In this document: in pieces, positions 49,720-56,980 of the stretch
How positions within the stretch are numbered: the stretch's first letter is position 1
How the letters are laid out: the number at the start of each line of letters is the position of its first letter
DNA from: JACKNG01 sp050184115
Lineage (GTDB): Bacteria; Pseudomonadota; Gammaproteobacteria; Ga0077536
NCBI GenBank assembly: GCA_050184115.1
Contig: JBFXAQ010000015.1
Coordinates: 1-64,000 of the forward strand
Reading direction: 5' to 3'
Length of the DNA stretch: 64,000 nucleotides
Notes under the pieces: model-generated
Seen by the model: only the letters and a program-made list of their open reading frames with translations
Database searches by the model: none
Told to the model about the DNA's origin: nothing
Translations under genes and position numbers: made by a program

Positions 49720-50571
49720 ATGGCCCTGCCCTGGCGCGTCGTCATCGATGCGAGCAACCAGCCGACGGCGGCGCAGAACTATGAGCATGGGGCGACGCCT
49801 GTTGGCGGCTTTCTCGGCCCGGCTGCTCAGCTCACCAATGGCAGGAAGTACCTGCTGCTGGCCGAGCAGGTCGATGGCGACGGCAATCCTTCCGGGGCGT
49901 GGGAGGTCAGCACCACCACCTGGAACGATGCGGCGCCGGACAACTTCAGCGGGCGTGTACTCGAAGACTCCAGCTCGGGCAGCCTGATCGATTGGTCGGC
50001 GGCGGGGGTCAATGTTGTGCCGCGCCTGACGGTGCTCGGCGAGGCCGGTGCCCAGCATGGCCCGCGCCGCATCCTCTCGATCAACTTCGCCAACGATGCC
50101 TCTGTCGACTTCGCGTGCCGAGCGGGGTGCGCCTACCTGGTCAAGTTCGCGAACATCGACTACTCGGCCGACCAGAACACGCTGTGTGCACGCGTCTCGA
50201 CCGACGGCAGCACCTTCGATGCCGGTGCGAACGACTATACCTGGGGCACGTACATCATCTCGGGTGGGGCTTCTGGCTCCGGCGCCGGCGACAGTCTCGA
50301 CAGCGAGATGGAATTCGGGCAGAACGCCTGGGCCGGGAATGACGTGGGGGAGCACACCAACGGCTTCCTGTGGTTCGACGACCCCGCCGACGCCGCGGGC
50401 TACACCCGGGCGTATGGGCAGTTGGCGCTCACCTCCTACACCGGGACGGTGGCGCTGAAAGCGGTGTACGCCACGCGCCTCGCCGCCCAGGCCGACGTGG
50501 CGGTGCGACTGTTCCCGTTGACGGGTAACTTCGCCACCGGGCGCCTGGCTGTGTGGGAGTTCCCCCTATGA
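49720..50571 (+). CDS. Phage structural protein, probable beta-rich fibre or decoration protein
   Basis: This 283-residue protein is rich in Gly, Ala, Asp, Thr and aromatic residues with predicted beta strands. It has no membrane helix and has short repeats such as DASNQPTAAQNYEHG at the start. It is translated with the next gene through an ATGA overlap. The position between lysis genes and neck genes, and the composition, suggest a virion surface protein. No enzymatic motif or family is recognised. Confidence 0.55.
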   Translation: MALPWRVVIDASNQPTAAQNYEHGATPVGGFLGPAAQLTNGRKYLLLAEQVDGDGNPSGAWEVSTTTWNDAAPDNFSGRVLEDSSSGSLIDWSAAGVNVVPRLTVLGEAGAQHGPRRILSINFANDASVDFACRAGCAYLVKFANIDYSADQNTLCARVSTDGSTFDAGANDYTWGTYIISGGASGSGAGDSLDSEMEFGQNAWAGNDVGEHTNGFLWFDDPADAAGYTRAYGQLALTSYTGTVALKAVYATRLAAQADVAVRLFPLTGNFATGRLAVWEFPL

Positions 50572-51014
50572 GCACGCGTATCAATGCCGCTGGCCAACGC
50601 GTTGAGATGTCGCCGGAGGAGGAAGCGGCCTGGGCCGCGGCGCAGCCGACCGATGATGTAGTCCTCGCCCGCCGGCGGGAGGGGCTGAAGGAGCGCTTCC
50701 GCGCGGAAGCCAACGCCCGCATCGCCGCGGTGTTCAGCAAACCTCCGGCCACGCTCGATCTCGTCTATGCCCAGCTCAACAACCTGTCGCAGTTCGTGGC
50801 GCTGCTCTGGCTGCATACGAAGGGTGCGATGACGCTGGAACAGATCACGCCTGCCCTCGACGCGGCCCTGGCGTTGTTCGAGGGCGATATCCAGGCCATT
50901 CGCAGCGCCGAGAATGCGGTCAGCGCGGCGCTCGACGCTGCCGGCTCAGACACGCAGATGGCGCTGGCCGAGCGCATCGCCGAGATCGACGCGGTGACCG
51001 CGACGTGGCCGTGA
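50568..51014 (+). CDS. Small helical phage protein
   Basis: This 148-residue protein is mainly helical and acidic, with no membrane segment. The N-terminus (TRINAAGQRVEMSPEEEAAW) is a short beta-hairpin-like piece similar to those of fibre-associated small proteins. It starts in an ATGA overlap with the upstream structural gene and overlaps the repeat-protein gene by ten bases. It may be a chaperone for one of these neighbours. The function is unknown. Confidence 0.55.
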   Translation: MSTRINAAGQRVEMSPEEEAAWAAAQPTDDVVLARRREGLKERFRAEANARIAAVFSKPPATLDLVYAQLNNLSQFVALLWLHTKGAMTLEQITPALDAALALFEGDIQAIRSAENAVSAALDAAGSDTQMALAERIAEIDAVTATWP

Positions 51015-51907
51015 ATCTGCTCGGCCGCGCGCTCGGCGACGGCGCCCTCGGCGCTGGCCGCCGTGTGGTGGTCGCCGCCGGCGGTGGCGGGGACGTCATC
51101 GTCGCCGATTCGCTGGTTGCCGTCCGCGCCGATGCGGCAGCCCTCACGCAGACGCACCTGGTCACCATCGCCGACTCGGCGGTCACGGTTCGCGCCGATG
51201 CCGTCCTGCTGACCGAGGTCGAGAACCTCGCCGTCGACGACTCTGCCATCGCCGTCCGCAGCGACCTGGTGACACTCGCCCAGACGCATGTGGCGGCGGT
51301 GCAGGGCTCGGCGGTGGCGGTGGTGGCGGACCCGGTCGCCGTCACGCAGACGCACCCCCTGGCCCCAGCCGACTCGGCGGTCGCCGTGGTCTCGGACGAG
51401 GCGACGCTGTCATCGGCGGTGACCGTGCTTGGCGCCGATACGCGCGTAGTGGCCGCGCTCGACGCGAGCGCGCTCACGCAGACGCACCTCACGGCCCCGG
51501 CCGACTCGGCGGTGACCGTGTCCGTGGAGGCGGGGGCGCTCGGCCAGGTGCACCAGTTCGTGCCGGCCGACAGCACGGTGAAGGTGGCGGCCGAGGCCGC
51601 GGACCTCTCGGCCGAGCTGACGCTCACGGTGGTCGACACCGCCGTGCGGGTGCGTTCGGAGGCCTCGGCGCTGGCGCAGACCCACGTGGTGACGCCGGCG
51701 GCGAGCCGGGTGGCGGTGCGCAGCGACGCCGGCGCGCTCACGCAGACCCACGGGATCGCGCCGGCGGATACGCGCGTGGCGGTGCGTTCGGCGCAGGTGG
51801 TGTTCCTCGCGGATGTCCGCGCGCGGGTGGCGCGCCCGCAGGTTCGCGTCGGCCCCGATGGCCGCCGCGTCGAACTCGTCGAGAACAGGAGAGTGATCCA
51901 TGGCTAG
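51005..51907 (+). CDS. Tandem-repeat phage structural protein (eleven 22-residue repeats)
   Basis: This 300-residue protein consists of a 34-residue Gly/Ala/Arg-rich N-terminus, eleven consecutive 22-residue repeats (residues 35-276), and a basic C-terminus. The repeat consensus is D-S/T-A/R-V-x-V-x-A/S-D/E-A-x-x-L-T-Q-T-H-x-x-x-P-A. Regular Val alternation suggests a beta-solenoid or stacked beta fibre. The start is the GTG at 51005 (or GTG 51011), overlapping the upstream stop. No known fibre family is recognised. It probably forms a rod or head/neck fibre on the virion. Confidence 0.68.
   Translation: MAVNLLGRALGDGALGAGRRVVVAAGGGGDVIVADSLVAVRADAAALTQTHLVTIADSAVTVRADAVLLTEVENLAVDDSAIAVRSDLVTLAQTHVAAVQGSAVAVVADPVAVTQTHPLAPADSAVAVVSDEATLSSAVTVLGADTRVVAALDASALTQTHLTAPADSAVTVSVEAGALGQVHQFVPADSTVKVAAEAADLSAELTLTVVDTAVRVRSEASALAQTHVVTPAASRVAVRSDAGALTQTHGIAPADTRVAVRSAQVVFLADVRARVARPQVRVGPDGRRVELVENRRVIHG
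51107..51832 (+). repeat. Eleven tandem 66-bp coding repeats
   Basis: The repeats encode residues 35-276 of the repeat protein, with Asp (or Ala once) at residues 35, 57, 79 and so on every 22. The best-conserved part is LTQTH, encoded by variants of CTCACGCAGACGCAC. The copies differ at many positions, so expansion is not recent, but the unit length is kept exactly. Confidence 0.8.
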
Positions 51908-52298
51908 ATACATGCACCCGGACGTCTACGACGGTGCGTCGAACGTCATCAAGAACAACGCGACCAAGCTCACCATCTGCGAGACGCAGCCGGCGAGCTT
52001 CGCCGAGGCGAATACGGCCAAGGGTGGCGGCGGCAAGAAGCTCGCCGAGTACACCGTCGACAGCGCGGATTTCACCCTGGCGAACGGCGACGTGAGCGGG
52101 CGCAAGGTGACGGTAGCGGCGCAGACCGGCAACAACGTGTCGGTCTCCGGTGACGGTGACCACATCGCGCTGCTCGACGTCGCCAACAGCAAGCTGCTCA
52201 ACGTGACGGTGTGCACGCTGCAGACGCTGACGGCGGGTAACCCGGTCAACACCGCGGCCTATGACATCGAATTCGAGGCGCCGACCGCGCCGGCCTGA
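51900..52298 (+). CDS. Phage structural protein, candidate decoration or neck-fibre component
   Basis: This 132-residue protein contains YDGASNVIKNNATKLTICE, DSADFTLANGDVSGRKVTVAAQTG and DHIALLDVANSKLLNVTVCTLQTLTAGNPV. The pattern is that of a compact beta-sandwich, and similar proteins are common beside head-tail joining genes of tailed phages, where their role is unclear. Its ATG overlaps the repeat-protein stop by eight bases, and its own stop overlaps the next ATG (TGATG). Confidence 0.6.
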   Translation: MARYMHPDVYDGASNVIKNNATKLTICETQPASFAEANTAKGGGGKKLAEYTVDSADFTLANGDVSGRKVTVAAQTGNNVSVSGDGDHIALLDVANSKLLNVTVCTLQTLTAGNPVNTAAYDIEFEAPTAPA

Positions 52299-53263
52299 TG
52301 CGCAAGCTCATCCACGTTCCGGCCGGGCGCGACAACGTGCACCGGCTCGAGCTCTCGGACGGCGGCACGCCGTTCGATCTCGCCGGGGTCACACGCTACG
52401 TGCTGCGGCTCACCGCGTCGGTCCTCATCGACAGCCAGGTCGAGACCGACGTGTTCGATGCGACCACCGGCGGCGGGGTGCTGCTGGTCGCGCTGGGCGG
52501 GCTCGCCTCGCCGCCCCCGGATGGCGACTACACGGCCGTGCAACTCATCACGTTCGACGCCGACAACCCGGCCGGGGTGGTGTGGGACGAGGAGCTGCAC
52601 CTGCGCTTCGGGGCGCGCTCGCTGCTCGGCATGGGGCGGAACGACCTGGTGCAGTCGCTGAAGTACATGCTGAACGATGCGGCCACGGCGTTCATCAACA
52701 ACGACGACGAGGACTTCAAGCGCCAGTTGGATGCCGCCGCGCTCGACTTCGGCCGGGTGCGGCCGCGCCTGATGCGCGCTTCGGTGACCCTGGTCGCCGG
52801 TACGCCGAACTACGCCGTCGCGGCCGACGTGCTGCGCATCGTGCGCAGCCCCTGGGGCCTGGCAGAGCTGCGCCAGGGCAAGCCCTGGGACGACACCTAC
52901 GTGGGGCGCCTGCCGCGCCCGGAGCTGGGGCCATCGCTCACGGGCCTCCCGGACGACCTCGAGCTGTGGCTCGACCCGCCGCCGACGGCGCGCCAGGTGG
53001 AGCTGCTCGGCGCGACCTACCCGTTCGAGTACTACGCGGCGCACGTGATCGGCGAGACGGCGGCGGCGACCAGCGTGCGGGCCGAAGATCGCCACCTGCT
53101 GCTGCTGCGCGCGGTGGCCGAGGCCTGCCTCGAACTCGCCATGCGCGGTTCGAAGAAGCCGGTGGCACTGCGCAGCGGCGAATCGCCGGGGCCGAAGAAC
53201 GGCACGCCATCGTTCCTTTACGAGCGCATCATGGAGCAATTCAATAGGCAGGCCCGGTGGTAG
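52298..53263 (+). CDS. Probable head-tail adaptor (neck) protein with an extra N-terminal beta domain
   Basis: In this 321-residue protein, residues about 1-105 look like an immunoglobulin-like or receptor-binding baseplate domain (VHRLELSDGGTPFDLAGV, DGDYTAVQLITFD). From about residue 110 on, it is helical with features of head-tail connectors (NDLVQSLKYMLNDAATAFI, DLELWLDPPPTARQVELLGATYPFEY, DRHLLLLRAVAEACLELAMRG). Position just before the tail-completion gene supports a neck role. The combination may be a domain fusion. The function is inferred. Confidence 0.55.
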   Translation: MRKLIHVPAGRDNVHRLELSDGGTPFDLAGVTRYVLRLTASVLIDSQVETDVFDATTGGGVLLVALGGLASPPPDGDYTAVQLITFDADNPAGVVWDEELHLRFGARSLLGMGRNDLVQSLKYMLNDAATAFINNDDEDFKRQLDAAALDFGRVRPRLMRASVTLVAGTPNYAVAADVLRIVRSPWGLAELRQGKPWDDTYVGRLPRPELGPSLTGLPDDLELWLDPPPTARQVELLGATYPFEYYAAHVIGETAAATSVRAEDRHLLLLRAVAEACLELAMRGSKKPVALRSGESPGPKNGTPSFLYERIMEQFNRQARW

Positions 53264-53267
53264 GGGC

Positions 53268-53273
53268 TATACT
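53268..53273 (+). promoter_or_regulatory. -10 element (TATACT) before the second terminator element
   Basis: TATACT (5/6 match to consensus) would start transcription near 53280, just ahead of the second copy of the repeated terminator. There is no good -35. The distance from -10 to the repeated AACGT is 17 bases here and 18 in the first copy. Confidence 0.4.
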
Positions 53274-53284
53274 CGGCGCAACCA

Positions 53285-53336
53285 AGGCAGAACGTGTCAA
53301 CGAAAAGCCGGACCCGAAAGGGCTCCGGCTTTTTTT
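53285..53336 (+). repeat. Direct repeat, copy 2: leader plus intrinsic terminator
   Basis: Starts AGGCAGAACGT and ends with the same hairpin and T-run as copy 1 at 44288-44339. The hairpin portion is identical; the first 25 bases differ at a handful of positions. Both copies lie in non-coding gaps of less than 110 bases. Confidence 0.75.
53303..53336 (+). terminator. Intrinsic terminator before the tail module
   Basis: AAAGCCGG/CCGGCTTT stem with CCC-GAAA-GGG inner hairpin and a run of seven T residues. It separates the head/lysis/neck block from the tail genes; the next gene starts 12 bases after it. Confidence 0.85.
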
Positions 53337-53347
53337 GTGGGCGGCTG

Positions 53348-53845
53348 ATGGCGGCACTCAACTTCCAGCACAGGATACCCTCCGGCCTGCTCGAATCCTT
53401 CGAGCGCTCGCCGCGGGTGTTCATGCGCCACCTCGACCGCGCCGCGCGGCGCGGTGCGCAGGAAGGCGCGCGCCAGGAGCGTCGCCTCGCGCCGAAGGGC
53501 TTCAGCACACTCACGCAGTCGATCGGGGTCGACCGGCTCGGCGCCGGCGTGTACCGCTTCGGGCCGTCGGTCGACTACGCGGAGATGGTGGAGCAGGGCA
53601 CCGGCCGCGGCGGCTTCCCGCCCATCCCGGGCCTGATGGCCTGGATCCGCGTGAAACGCATCCAGCCGCGCGACGACACGATGACCGCGGAGGACCTGGC
53701 CTACGCCATGGCGCGTTCGATCGTGCGCCGTGGCACGCCGGCGCAGCCGTTCGTGGCGCCGGTGGCCGAGAAGTTGCCCTCGCGCCTGATGGAGCTCATG
53801 GACCAGGCCCTGGTCGATGCGCTGACCGAGGCGCGCCTGCAGTGA
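53348..53845 (+). CDS. Tail completion/HK97 gp10-like protein
   Basis: This 165-residue protein has an early helix (ARRGAQEGARQERRLAPKG) followed by strands (GVYRFGPSVDYAEMVEQGTGRGGFPPIPGLMAWIRVKR) characteristic of HK97 gp10-type and related tail-joining proteins. It acts at the head-tail interface. It is the first gene after the second terminator element and couples to the next gene via GTGA. Confidence 0.7.
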   Translation: MAALNFQHRIPSGLLESFERSPRVFMRHLDRAARRGAQEGARQERRLAPKGFSTLTQSIGVDRLGAGVYRFGPSVDYAEMVEQGTGRGGFPPIPGLMAWIRVKRIQPRDDTMTAEDLAYAMARSIVRRGTPAQPFVAPVAEKLPSRLMELMDQALVDALTEARLQ

Positions 53846-54405
53846 GCACCATCGGTACCTTCATCGACCAGATGGCGGCGGCGATGGCCGCCGGCTTCCC
53901 GGCGCGCCATTGCACTCGCGATATGTACGACTTCGGCGACCGCGACGAGGCGCAGCTCGTCGACGGCATCTACACCTTCATGGCCGACGGCCAGCCGCCG
54001 GATGATGACGACTACGCGACCTTCATCAGCGTGCTGCTCATCGGGCAGTTCATCGTGCCGGAGGACGCCGCTCCGTCGGCCCTGGAGGAGGTGGAGCTGA
54101 CGATGGTCGACGAGATCCGGGCGTTGAAGCGCGCGGCCTCCGTGAACATCCAGATCCGCGGCGTCCAGCAATCGCGCCAGATCGAGCTGCCCTATGGCTG
54201 GGTGCGCACGTCGCTGCGCGTCGGCCCGCTCGATCTCACGCCGCCCGCGCCCGATGCCGAGCTGGACGACTTCCTCACCTTCCACGCGGACTGGGACATC
54301 CCACCGCACGTGTCGGCGGCCGAGCACGGCAAGTGGCTCGACGAGCCACCCGATCACGACACCACGGCGCCGGAGGCCTCCGACGACGTGGATCTCCCGC
54401 AATGA
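53842..54405 (+). CDS. Phage protein at the tail-terminator position
   Basis: This 187-residue protein is acidic, with the region DYATFISVLLIGQFIVPEDAAP and a C-terminal beta-rich part (RQIELPYGWVRTSLRVGPLDLTPPAP). It occupies the slot between the completion protein and DUF2635, where Mu-like phages carry gp37-type tail terminators, but the sequence pattern does not clearly match that family. GTG start overlapping the upstream stop. Confidence 0.5.
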   Translation: MSTIGTFIDQMAAAMAAGFPARHCTRDMYDFGDRDEAQLVDGIYTFMADGQPPDDDDYATFISVLLIGQFIVPEDAAPSALEEVELTMVDEIRALKRAASVNIQIRGVQQSRQIELPYGWVRTSLRVGPLDLTPPAPDAELDDFLTFHADWDIPPHVSAAEHGKWLDEPPDHDTTAPEASDDVDLPQ

Positions 54406-54421
54406 CCTCGGAGTGACCCCG

Positions 54422-54619
54422 ATGGACGAGAAACGCACCCTGCGCCCCCGTACCCCCGACCTCATCGTGCGCAAGCCGGAAACCGGCCTGCCGCTCGACG
54501 TGAACGGCGAGGAGGTGGTGATGAACACCTTCTGGCGCCGGCGCCTGAAGGACGGGGACGTGATCGAGATGAAGGCGCAGAAGCCGAAGCCCGACCCCAA
54601 GGCCCCTGCCGCCGCCTGA
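54422..54619 (+). CDS. DUF2635 family protein (Mu gp38-like)
   Basis: This 65-residue protein has the DUF2635 pattern (PDLIVRKPETGLPLDVNGEEVVMNTFWRRRLKDGDV). In Mu this gene lies directly upstream of the sheath gene, as here. The role is unknown. The protein ends in a Lys/Pro/Ala-rich tail. Confidence 0.8.
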   Translation: MDEKRTLRPRTPDLIVRKPETGLPLDVNGEEVVMNTFWRRRLKDGDVIEMKAQKPKPDPKAPAAA

Positions 54620-54644
54620 CCACCGGGACCCATAGGAGGACCCC

Positions 54645-56123
54645 ATGGAGAACGTCTCTTTCAACCAGATCCCGGTCGACATCCGCACGCCCGGTCAGTA
54701 CATCGAGATCGACAACTCGAAGGCCGTGCGCGGCCTGCCGACCATCGATCGCAAGATCCTGGTGCTGGGCCAGCGCCTGAGCACGGGCACCGTGGCCGAG
54801 GCCATCCCGAAGCGGGTGGTGAACGGCGACCAGGCGGAGCTGTACTTCGGCCGCGGTTCGATGCTGGCCGAGATGGTGAAGGCGGTGAAGGCCGTCAACG
54901 ACACCAGCGACGTGTGGGCAGTGGCGCTCGACGACAACGGCGCCGGCCAGGCCGCGGCCGGCTCGGTCGCCTTCGGCGGCACGGTGACGGGCGCTGGCAC
55001 GCTGAACCTCTACATCGCCGGCACGCTCATCCAGGTGGCGGTGGCGGCGTCGCAGGCCGCGAGCGCGACGGCGACCGCGGTGGCCGCGGCCATCACCGCG
55101 CGGACCGATCTGCCCGTGACGGCGGCCGTGAACGGCGGCGACAACACGCAGGTGGACATCACCGCGCGCCACAAGGGCCTCGGCGGCAATGCCATCGACA
55201 TCCGCACCAACTACTACATGGGCGAGGTGCTGCCGAAAGGCCTCACGGTGACGATCACCGCGATGTCGAGCGGCACGGCCAACCCGGACGTGGCCGATGC
55301 GCTCGCCGCCATCGGTGACGACCAGTACTACACCATCATCATGCCGTGGACGGACACCTCGAACCTCGGCGCGCTCGAGACCGAGCTCGAGGCCCGCTGG
55401 GGGCCGATGGAGCAGCGCACCGGGCACGCGTTCGCGGCGCTGGTCGACACGCACAGCAACCTCGCCACCGCGGGCGCGGCGCGCAACTCCGTGCACACCA
55501 CGCTGTTCGGCATTGCCGACGTGCCCCAGCCACCGTGGATCTGGGCGGCGCGCGCGGGCGCCGTGGTGGAGTACTACGGCGCCATCGACCCGGCGCGGCC
55601 GTTCCAGACGCTGGCCGTGCCCGGCCTCATGCCGCCGCCGGAGGAGAGCCGCTTCACGCGCCCGGAGCGCGACCTGCAGCTCCGCGACGGGATCAGCACC
55701 TTCACCATCGACGCCGGAGGCGTGGTGCGCGTGGAGCGCGTCATCACCACCTACCAGACCAACCCGTTCGGCGTGGCGGATATCAGCCTGCTCGACCTGA
55801 ACACCAAGTGGACGGTGGACTACATCCGCTACGCGGTGCGGGCGCGGATTGCGCTGCGCTTCCCGCGCTACAAGCTGGCCAACGACGGCACGAACTTCGC
55901 GCCCGGCCAGGCGATCGTGACCCCACGGGTGATCAAGCTCGAGCTCCTGGCGCTGTTCCGCGAGCTCGAGTTCGCCGGCCTGGTCGAGAACTTCGACCAG
56001 TTCAAGGCGGACCTGCTGGTGGTGCGGAGCGACCAGGACCCGAACCGGGTGAATGCGGTCATTCCGCCCGATGTCATCAACCAGTTCCGCGTGTTCGCGG
56101 CGGCCGTGCAGTACCGGCTGTAA
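54645..56123 (+). CDS. Contractile tail sheath protein (Mu L-like)
   Basis: This 492-residue protein has the Mu L-type sheath beginning (VSFNQIPVDIRTPGQYIEIDNSKA). The conserved C-terminal domain includes FTIDAGGVVRVERVITTYQTNPFG, VDYIRYAVRARIALRFPRYKLAND and the end FRVFAAAVQYRL. It polymerises around the tube and contracts on infection. A GAGGA ribosome site precedes the ATG. The tube gene follows after 23 bases, the standard pair for myoviruses. Confidence 0.9.
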   Translation: MENVSFNQIPVDIRTPGQYIEIDNSKAVRGLPTIDRKILVLGQRLSTGTVAEAIPKRVVNGDQAELYFGRGSMLAEMVKAVKAVNDTSDVWAVALDDNGAGQAAAGSVAFGGTVTGAGTLNLYIAGTLIQVAVAASQAASATATAVAAAITARTDLPVTAAVNGGDNTQVDITARHKGLGGNAIDIRTNYYMGEVLPKGLTVTITAMSSGTANPDVADALAAIGDDQYYTIIMPWTDTSNLGALETELEARWGPMEQRTGHAFAALVDTHSNLATAGAARNSVHTTLFGIADVPQPPWIWAARAGAVVEYYGAIDPARPFQTLAVPGLMPPPEESRFTRPERDLQLRDGISTFTIDAGGVVRVERVITTYQTNPFGVADISLLDLNTKWTVDYIRYAVRARIALRFPRYKLANDGTNFAPGQAIVTPRVIKLELLALFRELEFAGLVENFDQFKADLLVVRSDQDPNRVNAVIPPDVINQFRVFAAAVQYRL

Positions 56124-56146
56124 GCCTGCAACCGTAGGAGGCGACC

Positions 56147-56506
56147 ATGGCTCAACTCACCGGCCGGTGCTCGGTCAAGATCAACGGGCAGCTCATCCGC
56201 AGCAAGCCGGGTGCGAAGCTCAACCTGGGCGGCGTGACGCGCGAAGCGGTGCTCGGAGACAACGGGGTCGACGGCTTCGTGCAGAAGACCGCCGCGCCCT
56301 ACATCGAAGGGACGTTCACCCACGGCCGCGATACCGACCTGCAGGCGCTCCACGACCTCGAGGACGGCTCGGTCTCCTTCGAGACTGACACCGGCAAGGG
56401 TTACATCCTGCGCAACGCCTGGAGCGCCAACCCGCCGGAGCTGACTTCCGGCGAGGGTGAGGTGACGTTCCGCTTCGAGGGCGTGACCTGCGAGGAGACC
56501 ACTTGA
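56147..56506 (+). CDS. Tail tube protein (Mu M-like)
   Basis: This 119-residue protein matches the Mu M tube family: GRCSVKINGQLIRSKPGAKLNLGGV at the N-terminus, then AAPYIEGTFTHGRDTDLQALHD and NAWSANPPELTSGEGEVTFRFEG. It forms the inner tube under the sheath. Its stop overlaps the TTG start of the tail chaperone by four bases. Confidence 0.88.
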   Translation: MAQLTGRCSVKINGQLIRSKPGAKLNLGGVTREAVLGDNGVDGFVQKTAAPYIEGTFTHGRDTDLQALHDLEDGSVSFETDTGKGYILRNAWSANPPELTSGEGEVTFRFEGVTCEETT

Positions 56507-56919
56507 GCACAGCCACCCACCCGGTGACGCTCGCCCGCGGCCTGCTGCTCGACGGCCGGCCGCAGACCGAGGCCGAGATCCGCGAGGCGACGCTCGGCGA
56601 CATCCTCGACGCGTCGCGCGAGGCCGAGGTGCTGGTGCAGGGGCCGGACGGCCCCTGCCTGGTGGCGAGCCCCGCGCTCCTCGGCGTGGCGGTGCTGGCG
56701 AAGCAGATCGTGCGCATCGGCGAGATCGAGGGGCCGCTCACGCTGACCGAGCTGCGGCGGCTTTCCGCTGACGACTACGACCGCCTGCAACTCGCGACGG
56801 AGCAGCTCCGCGCCGCGTCCCTGGAGGTGGCGGCGCGGGGGCGAGATGGCGAGGCTGATGCCGGCGGCGAGACGCGCCGTGCTCGCGGTGAGCCGAGCAG
56901 CGCCCGGGTGGACGCGTAG
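56503..56919 (+). CDS. Tail assembly chaperone (Mu gp41-like), upstream frame
   Basis: This 138-residue protein lies between tube and tape measure, where tail chaperones sit, and has the chaperone-like fold pattern PVTLARGLLLDGRPQTEAEIREATLGDILDASREAEVLV. It starts with TTG, overlapping the tube stop. Near its 3' end a GGGGG run offers a -2 slippery site, and a second frame opens there with coding quality, as expected for the longer chaperone isoform. Confidence 0.82.
   Translation: MSTATHPVTLARGLLLDGRPQTEAEIREATLGDILDASREAEVLVQGPDGPCLVASPALLGVAVLAKQIVRIGEIEGPLTLTELRRLSADDYDRLQLATEQLRAASLEVAARGRDGEADAGGETRRARGEPSSARVDA
56836..56845 (+). other. Candidate -2 programmed ribosomal frameshift site
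   Basis: The sequence CGGGGGCGAG reads CGG GGG CGA in the chaperone frame. A glycine tRNA at GGG (56839-56841) could slip two bases back onto GGG (56837-56839) with full pairing, entering the frame of the following small open frame. The G run is exactly five bases. Phage Mu is reported to use a -2 shift at this gene pair. Confidence 0.55.
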
Positions 56920-56980
56920 CGAGGTTCTCGCCCTCACGCTGCGCGACCTCTACGAAGTGAGCCAGGACGCCCATGGCTGA
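56846..56980 (+). CDS. Tail chaperone downstream frame, expressed by frameshift
   Basis: The frame begins with ATG 56846 but is probably entered by a -2 shift from the chaperone frame, which would give a 159-residue fusion (113 residues plus 46). The encoded tail (TRSEVLALTLRDLYEVSQDAHG) resembles the short GpE-like proteins made by frameshift in other phage tails. It overlaps the tape-measure start by eight bases. It is short and has no good ribosome site of its own. Confidence 0.6.
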   Translation: MARLMPAARRAVLAVSRAAPGWTRSEVLALTLRDLYEVSQDAHG

